From: JBBBNV01 sp037137075
GTDB lineage: Bacteria > Bacillota > Bacilli > Paenibacillales > NBRC-103111
Direction of reading: 5' to 3'
DNA length: 33,852 bases
Assembly: GCF_037137075.1 (NCBI RefSeq)
Contig: NZ_JBBBNV010000036.1
Location: 1-33,852, forward strand
The translations under genes were made by a program, and so were the position numbers. The first letter of the stretch is position 1. Every line of letters begins with the position of its first letter. Positions 7,678-14,651 of the stretch are shown in pieces. The notes below the pieces were generated by a model. It was given only the letters and a program-made list of their open reading frames with translations. It was not told the DNA's origin and ran no database searches.

Positions 7678-9234
7678 ATGAGTATATTAAATGTAGAACG
7701 GCTAAGCCATGGCTTTGGGGACCGCGCGATTTTCAATGATGTGTCCTTCCGCCTGCTTAAGGGCGAGCATATCGGGCTTATCGGCGCCAACGGCGAGGGA
7801 AAGTCCACCTTCATGAACATTATTACAGGCAAGCTTCAGCCGGATGACGGCAAGGTGGAATGGTCCAGGCGGATGCGCGTCGGTTACCTCGATCAGCATG
7901 CCGCGCTCAGCAAGGGGCTAACGATTCGCGATGTCCTCCGAGGCGCCTTCCAATACCTGTTCGATATGGAGCAGGAAATGAACGACATGTACGGCCGGAT
8001 GGGCGAAGTGACGCCTGAGGAGCTGGAGCAGATGCTTGAGGATGTCGGCACGATTCAAGATACATTAACGAACCAGGACTTCTATATGATTGATGCCAAG
8101 GTGGAAGAAACCGCACGCGGCCTCGGTCTTACCGACATTGGACTGGATAAGGATGTCCACGATTTGAGCGGCGGACAGCGAACCAAGGTTCTGCTGGCCA
8201 AGCTCCTGCTGGAAAAACCGGATATCCTGCTCCTCGACGAGCCGACGAACTATTTGGATGAGCAGCATATTGAATGGCTGAAGCGCTATCTGCAGGAATA
8301 CGAGAATGCCTTCATTCTGATCTCCCACGATATTCCGTTCCTGAACAGCGTCGTTAACTTGATCTACCATATGGAGAACCAGGAGCTTAACCGCTACGTA
8401 GGCGATTACTATCATTTCCAGGAAGTCTATGAAATGAAAAAGCAGCAGCTGGAGTCCGCCTACAAGCGCCAGCAGCAGGAAATTGCGGATTTGAAGGATT
8501 TCGTAGCCCGCAACAAAGCAAGCGTCGCCACCCGGAACATGGCGATGTCCAGACAGAAGAAGCTCGACAAAATGGAAGTCATCGAGCTTGCCAAGGAAAA
8601 GCCGAAGCCGCAGTTTCATTTCAAGGATGCCCGGACCTCCGGCAAATTGATTTTCGAAGCGACCGATCTGGTTATCGGTTATGACAGCCCGTTATCCAGT
8701 CCGCTCAACCTGCGTATGGAACGCGGCCAAAAAATCGCCCTCGTCGGAGCGAACGGAATCGGTAAATCGACCCTGCTGCGGAGTATTCTTGGCGAAATCA
8801 AAGCGATCTCCGGCTCCGTGCAGCTTGGCGACAACCTGCATATCGGCTATTTTGAACAGGAAATCAAGGATGCCAATTACAATACCTGCATTGAGGAAAT
8901 CTGGAATGAGTTTCCTTCATACTCGCAATTCGAGGTACGCGCGGCACTAGCCAAATGCGGTCTGACCACCAAGCATATCGAGAGCAAGGTTGCCGTGCTG
9001 AGCGGCGGTGAAAAAGCGAAGGTGCGCCTCTGCAAGCTGATTAACCGGGAAACCAATCTGCTTGTGCTTGACGAGCCGACCAACCACTTGGATGTGGATG
9101 CGAAGGATGAGCTGAAGCGCGCCCTGAAAGCGTACAAAGGCAGCATCCTGCTAATCTCCCACGAACCGGAATTTTATCGTGATGTCGTAACAGAGACTTG
9201 GAACTGTGAATCCTGGACGACCAAAGTGTTTTAA
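7678..9234 (+). CDS. ABC-F family ATP-binding protein
   Basis: Soluble ATPase of 518 residues with two ABC domains and no membrane segment. Domain 1 has Walker A GANGEGKST (Lys42), signature LSGGQ and Walker B LLLLDEPTNYLDE; domain 2 has GANGIGKST, LSGGE and LLVLDEPTNHLD. The basic, helical linker between them (residues about 235-310, rich in K, Q and E) is the P-site tRNA-interaction motif region of ABC-F translation factors. Such proteins act on ribosomes, as in EttA-type regulation or antibiotic protection; it resembles B. subtilis YkpA/YdiF types more than Vga/Msr proteins, so resistance is not implied. ATG 7678 follows AAAAGGTG. A single-gene unit with its own promoter and terminator. 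Confidence 0.9.
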   Translation: MSILNVERLSHGFGDRAIFNDVSFRLLKGEHIGLIGANGEGKSTFMNIITGKLQPDDGKVEWSRRMRVGYLDQHAALSKGLTIRDVLRGAFQYLFDMEQEMNDMYGRMGEVTPEELEQMLEDVGTIQDTLTNQDFYMIDAKVEETARGLGLTDIGLDKDVHDLSGGQRTKVLLAKLLLEKPDILLLDEPTNYLDEQHIEWLKRYLQEYENAFILISHDIPFLNSVVNLIYHMENQELNRYVGDYYHFQEVYEMKKQQLESAYKRQQQEIADLKDFVARNKASVATRNMAMSRQKKLDKMEVIELAKEKPKPQFHFKDARTSGKLIFEATDLVIGYDSPLSSPLNLRMERGQKIALVGANGIGKSTLLRSILGEIKAISGSVQLGDNLHIGYFEQEIKDANYNTCIEEIWNEFPSYSQFEVRAALAKCGLTTKHIESKVAVLSGGEKAKVRLCKLINRETNLLVLDEPTNHLDVDAKDELKRALKAYKGSILLISHEPEFYRDVVTETWNCESWTTKVF

Positions 9235-9261
9235 ACCGAAGCTTCAAGCGGCAAGAAAAAA

Positions 9262-9307
9262 AGAGAAACGGGCCGGGTCCATGATAATAGGACCCGGCCT
9301 GTTTCTT
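9262..9307. terminator. Bidirectional hairpin terminator
   Basis: A long stem pairs GAGAAACGGGCCGGGTCC with GGACCCGGCCTGTTTCTT around a nine-base loop, 28 bases after the ABC-F stop. The A-rich run on its left gives a U-tract for minus-strand transcripts from the isochorismatase gene, so it can work both ways. Confidence 0.8.
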
Positions 9308-9511
9308 GAGCGGTTCACGTGCTGAAGCGATCAGGAAGCAAGCTTAAATTCGAATTCCTTCCAAGATGCTGAGTAAAATGTTCACGTTTCACTTTCTCCT
9401 GTGCAGAAGTATATTTCCATCTTCCTACTTAACAAGTATTATTTTAACAATAATCGACAAAAAAATAAATGCATGATTTGTTATTTATTTACTTTTATTG
9501 AAAGCGTTTTC

Positions 9512-10150
9512 TTACTGCAGCTCCTCCAGAAGCTCGTTGGTATGGTAAATATGCACTCCGATGCTTCTCAATTCCTCTATCCCTTTCCGGTACACACCGG
9601 AAACCGCATCTTCAACCATCACGACCTTGAAATCCCGCTCACTGGCCTCATATATGCTCGTACGCGGGCAATTGGGGAAATTGCAGCCTGTAAAAATCAA
9701 GGTATCAATCCCCCGCTCACGCAAGAAATGCTCAAGCCTGGTCTGATAAAAAGCGCCCCAGCGCGGCTTGTACACAGCCCACTCCTGCGGGCCAATCGGC
9801 TGCACACGGCCCTTCAGCAGCTCTGCATAATCAAGCGCTGCCGCACCGTTCGGCTTCATCGCATCGACCAGATCGGCGCCCTCTGTGCCGGGGAGCACCA
9901 GTGCGTTTCCTGACTCCAGCGCTTCCTTGCGGCACAATTCCGCATTAGAGCCGTCCTCCCGGTACAGCCGGATCATATGGATCACCGGGACGTTTTTTTG
10001 GCGGCATACCTTTAGAATCGTTCTCATGTTCGGAATGACATCGTAAGTGCCCTGTATTTCGGCGACGGCCCCCGGCAAGCTGAAATCATTTTGGGTGTCA
10101 ATCGTCACCACAGCTGCTTGGCGCCAGTTTGGCTTGGTATACTTATTCAT
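9512..10150 (-). CDS. Isochorismatase-family cysteine hydrolase
   Basis: A 212-residue alpha/beta hydrolase with the triad expected of this family: Asp in VVTIDTQNDF, Lys in VYKPRWGAFY, and the nucleophile Cys in FTGCNFPNCPRTSIYEA, after the usual cis-peptide region. Relatives cleave isochorismate, nicotinamide, N-carbamoyl amines or peroxyureidoacrylate, and the sequence does not decide between them. Absence of a neighbouring siderophore or NAD-salvage gene argues against assigning isochorismate or nicotinamide. ATG 10150 has AAAGGGG ten bases upstream; the longer frame is discarded. A short coding-like ORF ends 37 bases upstream on the same strand. Confidence 0.88.
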   Translation of the reverse strand: MNKYTKPNWRQAAVVTIDTQNDFSLPGAVAEIQGTYDVIPNMRTILKVCRQKNVPVIHMIRLYREDGSNAELCRKEALESGNALVLPGTEGADLVDAMKPNGAAALDYAELLKGRVQPIGPQEWAVYKPRWGAFYQTRLEHFLRERGIDTLIFTGCNFPNCPRTSIYEASERDFKVVMVEDAVSGVYRKGIEELRSIGVHIYHTNELLEELQ

Positions 10151-10187
10151 TTTCGGGATTCCCCTTTCATGTCGTGTCATTGCCATT

Positions 10188-10295
10188 TCATTTGCTTCTC
10201 AGTCCCTTGGCCAAATCCGCTCCCATCTGCTTGTCCTCTTCCATCGTATGTTGCGCTGTGAACGGATATTCGCCGCTAGAGGTCTTTCGGCTCCA
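10188..10295 (-). pseudogene. Short coding-like ORF without start codon
   Basis: Just upstream of the isochorismatase gene, the minus strand encodes a peptide ending GEYPFTAQHTMEEDKQMGAD then LAKGLRSK and stop. Its composition looks like a real small soluble Bacillota protein. The frame runs back only to a TGA at 10296 and opens TGG AGC CGA AAG with no ATG, GTG or TTG; losing one G near 10294 would create ATG AGC CGA AAG. It may be a decayed small gene, or translation may start at the internal ATG as an 18-residue peptide. I do not recognise the family with certainty. Confidence 0.35.
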
Positions 10296-10478
10296 TCATG
10301 TATTCGATGACAGAGCCTCGTTTTCCTTTATTTGTTATTCATTTCCTTTCATTTGATATGTACAAAAATACTTCTTCTCCAGAAATATATTTTACCGCAG
10401 GGGCGTGCCGAACCGGGAGTGATGCTCCTTACATGCTACTCCCTGCTACAGCCCCGCTTTGAACCGCCAGATCAGATC

Positions 10479-10526
10479 AAAAAAAGCTTCCGTTACCGCC
10501 GGCCGTAAAGGTGGCTTGGGAAGCTT
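10479..10526 (-). terminator. Rho-independent terminator of the AIM24/VOC operon
   Basis: On the minus strand AAGCTTCC pairs with GGAAGCTT, followed directly by a run of T, eight bases after the VOC stop. Clear end point for the 12930-10534 operon. Confidence 0.8.
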
Positions 10527-10533
10527 GCTGTAC

Positions 10534-10902
10534 TTAACCCATCTGAAATATCTGAATGAGGTTGCCGCAGGAATCCTCAAAAATTGCTTCGATGCCTACA
10601 TCCGTCTTTGCAGGCTCCTTCCTGAATACAACCCCCCGCTGGCGGAGCTTGTCAAACTCCTCGTGGATGTTCTCAGCGCTCATTACGATGACCGGGAAGC
10701 CTCCTTTATAAAGCGCCTCCTGATACGTCTTGGCGATGGGATTATTGTTTGGCTCCAGCAGCAGCCCCGTCCCGTCCGGCTCCTCCGGTGAAGCAACAAT
10801 CGCCAGATATGCTTCCGGGATGTACAGTCTTGTAATAAATCCAAGCACCTCCGTATAGAATCGGTGGGCCTCCAGCGGACGGCTCCTGGCATAAAATAGC
10901 AC
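10534..10902 (-). CDS. VOC (glyoxalase/bleomycin-resistance-like) protein
   Basis: A 122-residue protein of the vicinal-oxygen-chelate superfamily: RFYTEVLGF in the first beta-alpha unit, SPEEPDGTGLLLEPNNNP, AKTYQEALY, then a second module with EEFDKLRQRGVVF, EPAKTDVG and EDSCGNLIQIFQ. Substrate unknown. The annotated start is GTG 10902, which has no ribosome binding site; the N-terminus is a few residues shorter than is usual. The frame is the same as that of the preceding gene: after its TAG at 10927-10929 only eight sense codons separate the two, and they contain a 7-bp hairpin. Translation could be by re-initiation or stop-codon readthrough, making this a fused C-terminal domain. Last gene before the operon terminator. 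Confidence 0.8.
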   Translation of the reverse strand: MLFYARSRPLEAHRFYTEVLGFITRLYIPEAYLAIVASPEEPDGTGLLLEPNNNPIAKTYQEALYKGGFPVIVMSAENIHEEFDKLRQRGVVFRKEPAKTDVGIEAIFEDSCGNLIQIFQMG

Positions 10903-10905
10903 ATC

Positions 10906-10927
10906 GGCAGCCGCGCGAAAGGCTGCC
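10906..10927 (-). other. Hairpin at a stop codon between two in-frame ORFs
   Basis: GGCAGCC, eight-base loop, GGCTGCC. In the minus-strand mRNA the stem begins with the G of the TAG stop of the upstream gene and ends immediately before GAT GTG, the VOC start. Seven perfect GC-rich pairs. Confidence 0.65.
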
Positions 10928-11652
10928 TAAGCCTCTTCTTTTTGCAGCTTGGACGGGTTGTTGATTTTGTACGGCACGGGATGCTTCGTCAGCTTCTTGG
11001 CCGCAACCTTGGCTTCAAACGTTATCGTGTCCCCGACCTGCAGCTCCATTTTTTTCAGTGTGGCGCTATGGCTGGACCAGGCCGTATCGAGCTCCGCTTC
11101 GGGCTCCAGAATGGATACTCCTTCATAAATAACGACTTCATCGTTGCTATCCGAGAAATGGTTCGGAACAGTGGTGAATTCCTTCACGGTCGCAATCATT
11201 CTAACCTTGCCTTCAGGAAGCTCCAGCTTAGGCGTCTTTTCTTTTTTTCCCTTCGCCTTCGGCGGCTCCGCCGGCTTGTCCGCTTCTGCAACCGGCGCTT
11301 CCGGCGGCAGCGGCACCTCTTCCACAGCGCCCTTCGCCTCAGCCTGTTCTTCGGCAGCTTCAGAAGCTGACGGCGTCACTTTCTGGCTGTAGCCCGATGC
11401 CTGCATCTCCTTCAAAAAGGAGGGATGGATACAGTGCTGCTGATTATTCTCGAACTCGATGACCGCAGTAATTTTATCGGCAAATCCCACAATGCCGCAA
11501 GGCAGGCTCATACCGTTTCCTTTATAAATAAACCGTTTTGTTTTGGCGGCTTTCTCCGAAAGCAGCCCCCATTCCTTGCACTTCTCTATTTGCGCCTCTT
11601 CGCTCTCAAAGGGCTGATACGATTTGGGCGTAATGACAAACTCATACAGCAT
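10927..11652 (-). CDS. Two-domain protein of unknown function with Pro/Ala/Lys/Glu linker
   Basis: I do not recognise this 241-residue family. It starts MLYEFVITPKSYQPF; residues 1-95 form a compact domain with FIYKGNG and CGIVGFADKITAVIEFENN, residues about 96-150 are a low-complexity Glu/Ala/Pro/Lys linker, and residues about 152-241 form a beta-rich domain (VRMIATVKEFTTVP, MELQVGDTITFEAKVAAKKL) that could be an OB-like fold. No signal peptide or membrane helix, so cytosolic. ATG 11652 has GGCGGAG upstream; the frame before it has no signal. It lies 53 bases after the AIM24 gene and runs in frame into the VOC ORF. A binding or scaffold role is only a guess. Confidence 0.75.
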   Translation of the reverse strand: MLYEFVITPKSYQPFESEEAQIEKCKEWGLLSEKAAKTKRFIYKGNGMSLPCGIVGFADKITAVIEFENNQQHCIHPSFLKEMQASGYSQKVTPSASEAAEEQAEAKGAVEEVPLPPEAPVAEADKPAEPPKAKGKKEKTPKLELPEGKVRMIATVKEFTTVPNHFSDSNDEVVIYEGVSILEPEAELDTAWSSHSATLKKMELQVGDTITFEAKVAAKKLTKHPVPYKINNPSKLQKEEA

Positions 11653-11705
11653 CGCAAACTCCGCCTTCCCGGGGAATGATTTCCGTTTACTTGTTCCGTG
11701 CCAGA

Positions 11706-12404
11706 TTACTTTATCCAAATGCCGCCGAACGGGATAACCTCTCGGAGCACCCGCCTCAGCAGGCTGTCGTTCTGCATATGCTCGTCCAATCGACTATCGG
11801 GCTTGCAGGGCTGAAGCAGCACCGTACCGCTCCCTTTGATCTCCCACTGGTAATTCATATGCTGGCTGGCCAGGGTATTGCCGTATACACAGGGAGTCAA
11901 GCTGACATGCTTCGAATAAGCAACAAGACAGTTCATATCGACAAAAAGCGGCTGCTCCGGGTTCAGCTGTACCGGATACAAGGGACCCGCTGTCAGCAGC
12001 CCCAGTGTACCGGGTCCCTGAAACCTCATTTTGACCAGATCGCGCGTCATCAATGCGTTCCGCACCGCTTGCACATGCATGTGAAACGTCATACCGTCTG
12101 TATAGAACAGCACATGGCGGTAATCGAACAGCAAATCGTCATCCTCTTGTATTTCTATGGTTCCCAAGGAATAGCCCTCCGGCAGCCCCAGCAGAAACCG
12201 GACCGGGCCATGAATTTGCGTTTTGACGAATCTTTTTTTGCGATATATGCCCGAGAGCTTCATAAATGAGTCCTCACGCAGCGAGGAAGCCCCCTGGAAG
12301 GCTACAATTTGATTCGGATGGAGCACATGCACCGATTCATCCGGGTCCAAAGCGAATGAAGCCAGCCGTGTCACCTGCTCCGCCTGCTCGTACGTAATCT
12401 TCAC
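11706..12404 (-). CDS. AIM24 (DUF124, TIGR00266-like) family protein
   Basis: A 232-residue all-beta protein of the AIM24 family, named after a yeast mitochondrial inner-membrane protein; the bacterial function is not established. Family signs include LHPNQIVAFQG, MKLSGIYRKKRF, the Gly-rich MRFQGPGTLGLLTAG, and the C-terminal GGIWIK. No transmembrane helix is visible. The start is probably GTG 12404, with AGGAGG 11 bases before it; GTG 12416 abuts that site and is less likely. It lies 46 bases after the coiled-coil membrane protein and 53 before the unknown gene, so the group is an operon. The partner membrane protein may recruit it to the membrane; that is inference. Confidence 0.85.
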   Translation of the reverse strand: MKITYEQAEQVTRLASFALDPDESVHVLHPNQIVAFQGASSLREDSFMKLSGIYRKKRFVKTQIHGPVRFLLGLPEGYSLGTIEIQEDDDLLFDYRHVLFYTDGMTFHMHVQAVRNALMTRDLVKMRFQGPGTLGLLTAGPLYPVQLNPEQPLFVDMNCLVAYSKHVSLTPCVYGNTLASQHMNYQWEIKGSGTVLLQPCKPDSRLDEHMQNDSLLRRVLREVIPFGGIWIK

Positions 12405-12450
12405 GCCAGCCTGCACCTCCTATGGCAGCCCAGATGGTTGAATATCGAAG

Positions 12451-12930
12451 CTACCGGCGCAGCTTGCTTTTGTGCCTTCTCCAAACGGCCAGCCGGATGA
12501 AGCGCCCCGATACAAAATAACCCGCGGCAAGAATTGCCGCCGTAACGGCTAATGTCGTGATGTTTCGCGTGCGGGCGCGCCGCTCCTGCTCCGCCTGCTC
12601 CATCGCCTGGATGCTGCGCAGCAGGGCTTCATTTTGCTCTTGCAGCTGCTTGTTCTGAGCGATTAGCCGCTCTTGCGCTTCCTTGGACTGCTGCACGGCC
12701 TCCTGCAGCTTGTCCCGCTGCTCCTCCAGCTGCTGCTTGGTCGCATCGTATTCCTGCTGAATGCTCTCCATCTGCTCCGGCAGCCGATATATTTCTTTTA
12801 CCCGATCTATAAGTCCGGCTTCCGCAGCGGACAACGGCTGAAGCAGCGCGGCGGCCGTCAGCATAAGCAGTGCCGCCTGCCCGCAGCGCTTTCCGTATCT
12901 CCGCCTCCGGCTTGTCCCGGTGTCGTTCAT
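12451..12930 (-). CDS. Membrane protein with signal peptide, coiled coil and C-terminal anchor
   Basis: A 159-residue protein of unknown family. After a basic stretch (RRRRYGKR) comes a hydrophobic signal-like segment ending near AAEA, then a periplasm-side or surface coiled coil (about residues 45-115; heptad-rich EEQRDKLQEAVQQSKEAQ and EQNEALL), then a membrane helix (TTLAVTAAILAAGYFVSG) and a basic tail WRRHKSKLRR. The tail should be cytosolic. The basic start with RR resembles a Tat motif only loosely. ATG 12930 is chosen; ATG 12960 is in frame but has no ribosome binding site, and neither has a strong one. First gene of the operon with the AIM24 gene. Confidence 0.72.
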   Translation of the reverse strand: MNDTGTSRRRRYGKRCGQAALLMLTAAALLQPLSAAEAGLIDRVKEIYRLPEQMESIQQEYDATKQQLEEQRDKLQEAVQQSKEAQERLIAQNKQLQEQNEALLRSIQAMEQAEQERRARTRNITTLAVTAAILAAGYFVSGRFIRLAVWRRHKSKLRR

Positions 12931-13226
12931 CGTTTTCCCGCCCCCACCATTCGACGTCATTCTCTATTTTACATCGGATGAAGGGCCGACGCCAATAGAG
13001 CAGCTGCTAGAAAGGAGAAGCCGCTCTATTAGTGTCCGTGATCATGCAGCGAACAACTGCCTGCTTGGGCGCAGCTTGCGGTGCAATAACCGAGATTCAA
13101 GATCAGCCTCGTGCTGTACGTGTGCTTCATACTTTTGGAGCTCTTTACGCAGGCTGATCTCCGGCTTCCCCAGTGCTATTCCAGCTCACCTTCCTATGGG
13201 GCCGAACGTCTACTCCTCCAGAACCC

Positions 13227-13257
13227 AAAAAAAATCCGCGCTGAACTCAGCACGGAT
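13227..13257 (-). terminator. Rho-independent terminator downstream of the HEAT-repeat gene
   Basis: On the minus strand ATCCGTGCTGA pairs with TCAGCGCGGAT (one G-U-type mismatch) and is followed by eight T. It is about 320 bases past the HEAT-repeat stop, the nearest upstream gene on that strand. Confidence 0.75.
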
Positions 13258-13438
13258 TGCGGGTGCAATGATAGGTATATACCTGAGGCATTGGTTGAGA
13301 TCCGTTGTTCTTAACTAATTCCGAGGAAGCAACATGCGCATAACCAAATAAACATGGCCATTACAGCCATTACTCCGCATTTGCAAAGCCTCTTGTATGG
13401 AATTGATTCGTTAAGAACGGCGCCTTCAGTCCAGTGAA

Positions 13439-13468
13439 GCACCGTACGCCGGGAGCTGCGTGCGGTGC
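13439..13468. repeat. Dispersed intergenic palindrome, diverged copy
   Basis: Arms GCACCGTACGC and GCGTGCGGTGC (one mismatch) around a loop CGGGAGCT. Flanking GCGCCTT (from about 13418) and AAGGCGC (13471-13477) extend the pairing. Same arms and core as the copies at 3004 and 7091. Confidence 0.7.
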
Positions 13469-13577
13469 GGAAGGCGCTATGCACGTCAGCTATTCATGAA
13501 CCTAAGTCTGTACACAGCAGCACCGGACTCGCTATTTTTTGCTCCCGGTTCCTTCTTCCCCTGCTTATTCGGTAGTC

Positions 13578-14036
13578 TTATGGCCTGCCCGTCGATAAGG
13601 AAGCCCAGGTGCTTTCCAGCCACGAGTCGAATTCGGCCCCTTTGTCGCCTTCGTAGATATCATAGATGTCCAATCGCATGTTTTTCAATTTTTGCTTGAA
13701 TTCCTCAAAGGTATGATCCTTTGGCAGGCTTTTCTTTATTCTGACTAAAATTTTGGATACGCCTTTGATCAGGTCGCCTTTCTTTCTAACCGGGGGCTGA
13801 ACATCCTCTCCCCATTCCTTCAGCTTGCTGTAAGCAGCCTCCTGCACCTTGAACACGGCATCGTTGTTCAATCTATGCGTGAGAATAGCAATGGTTTGTT
13901 GATTATTCCACTGTCCCAGCGCTTCCACAGCCTCCAGCCGCTCTCTCCAATTGGAGGTACGGCCCGCAGACGTTTTCAGCTGTTCATAATTCGCCGTAAA
14001 TTCATCGGTGGCTTCCAAGTGTTCCAAATCATCCAT
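13578..14036 (-). CDS. Small HEAT-repeat protein
   Basis: A 152-residue, highly charged helical protein. Residues about 30-75 form HEAT-like helix pairs (WRERLEAVEALGQW, then VQEAAYSKLKEWG), followed by KKGDLIKGVSKILVRIKKSLP and a C-terminal YDIYEGDKGAEFDSWLE segment. Proteins of this layout are common and uncharacterised in Bacillus and Paenibacillus. It is cytosolic with no enzyme motif, so it probably acts by protein binding. ATG 14036 is taken as start, with GGAA about seven bases upstream; GTG 14042 is possible. It appears to be a single gene; three near-perfect 9-bp repeats lie in its upstream region. Confidence 0.8.
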   Translation of the reverse strand: MDDLEHLEATDEFTANYEQLKTSAGRTSNWRERLEAVEALGQWNNQQTIAILTHRLNNDAVFKVQEAAYSKLKEWGEDVQPPVRKKGDLIKGVSKILVRIKKSLPKDHTFEEFKQKLKNMRLDIYDIYEGDKGAEFDSWLESTWASLSTGRP

Positions 14037-14129
14037 CTCCACTTCCGGTTAAAATTTCTGTCTTGCATGGCCCGTTCCCGGATTCAAAGGACCCGGCACC
14101 GCGGGACTAGTTCTTGTTACCATTTTCTT

Positions 14130-14156
14130 AGCCAACATAGCCAACATAGCCAACAC
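14130..14156. repeat. Three-unit 9-bp tandem repeat
   Basis: AGCCAACAT, AGCCAACAT, AGCCAACAC in tandem. On the minus strand the unit reads TTGGCTATG and lies about 95-120 bases before the HEAT-repeat gene, where a promoter is expected. Confidence 0.7.
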
Positions 14157-14205
14157 ATAAAGATATCACAAAAAAGCGAAAAAAAGAATAGAGCCGGATA
14201 GAAGT

Positions 14206-14364
14206 TTATGTATTCGTCGTATTGGCCTGCTCCATCTCCGCTGCCAGCTCCACAAGCTTGCTCAAGGTGTTCCAATTGCGGACAGTACCTTATCCCCTTT
14301 TGCCCTCGTTATACTTCTGAACAGTCCTCAGAGTTCCTATAATTCGCTTTGTTGCTTCCGGCAA
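14206..14364 (-). pseudogene. Small ORF interrupted by one in-frame stop
   Basis: TTG 14364 has GGAAAG eight bases upstream and TATAAT at 14384-14389 a little further up. It encodes PEATKRIIGTLRTVQKYNEG then KRG, a TAA at 14290-14292, and in the same frame GTVRNWNTLSKLVELAAEME followed by QANTTNT and stop. Both halves look coding and together give about 52 residues, so the TAA looks like a point mutation of a Tyr codon. I do not recognise the family. Confidence 0.4.
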
Positions 14365-14522
14365 AAGGAATGCTTTCCGTTCTCATTATAGCACGGCAAC
14401 CTTTCATTGCGTCGTAAAAGAGCGGCAGCCTTGCCCGCCATCGTTCTAAAATAACCCTAACCGGTGATCTGGATTCATGCCGTGCGGCCAGGCTTGGTGA
14501 GCTTACATATGAAGTATAGACA

Positions 14523-14548
14523 AAAGAACAGCATCTCTGCCGTTCTTT
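14523..14548 (-). terminator. Terminator of the peptide transporter operon
   Basis: On the minus strand AAAGAACGGC and GCTGTTCTTT form a stem around a six-base loop, followed by TTGTCT. About 100 bases after the last ATPase gene. The U-tract is short. Confidence 0.55.
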
Positions 14549-14651
14549 CGGGGACTAACATTCACTTCAAAATATAAGCCGCATCCAATGAGGAATCCAT
14601 TCCAAGGATAGCGGCTTTACATCAGAACTAACGTTGAATTCCAGATTCAGC

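Larger units (their letters stand above)
12931..13577. other. Intergenic region with terminator, palindrome and possible ORF remnant
   Basis: No complete gene. It holds a minus-strand terminator at 13227-13257, a member of the palindrome family at 13439-13468, and at 13042-13170 on the minus strand a coding-like stretch of 42 codons (KPEISLRKELQKYEAHVQHE and more) that has no standard start and may be a fragment. Confidence 0.5.
14037..14651. other. Intergenic region with a decayed small ORF
   Basis: No intact gene. It contains 9-bp repeats at 14130-14156, an interrupted small ORF at 14206-14364 and the terminator of the peptide transporter operon at 14523-14548. Confidence 0.55.

Noticed and set aside
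9499..9512. TGAAAGCGTTTTCT, a fit to the CcpA cre consensus
   Set aside because: It overlaps the stop codon of the isochorismatase gene with no promoter or gene start nearby, so a chance match in an AT-rich stretch is more likely.
9401..9913. Plus-strand frame of 170 codons after the ABC-F terminator
   Set aside because: Most of it is the antisense of the isochorismatase gene and its start region has no ribosome binding site.
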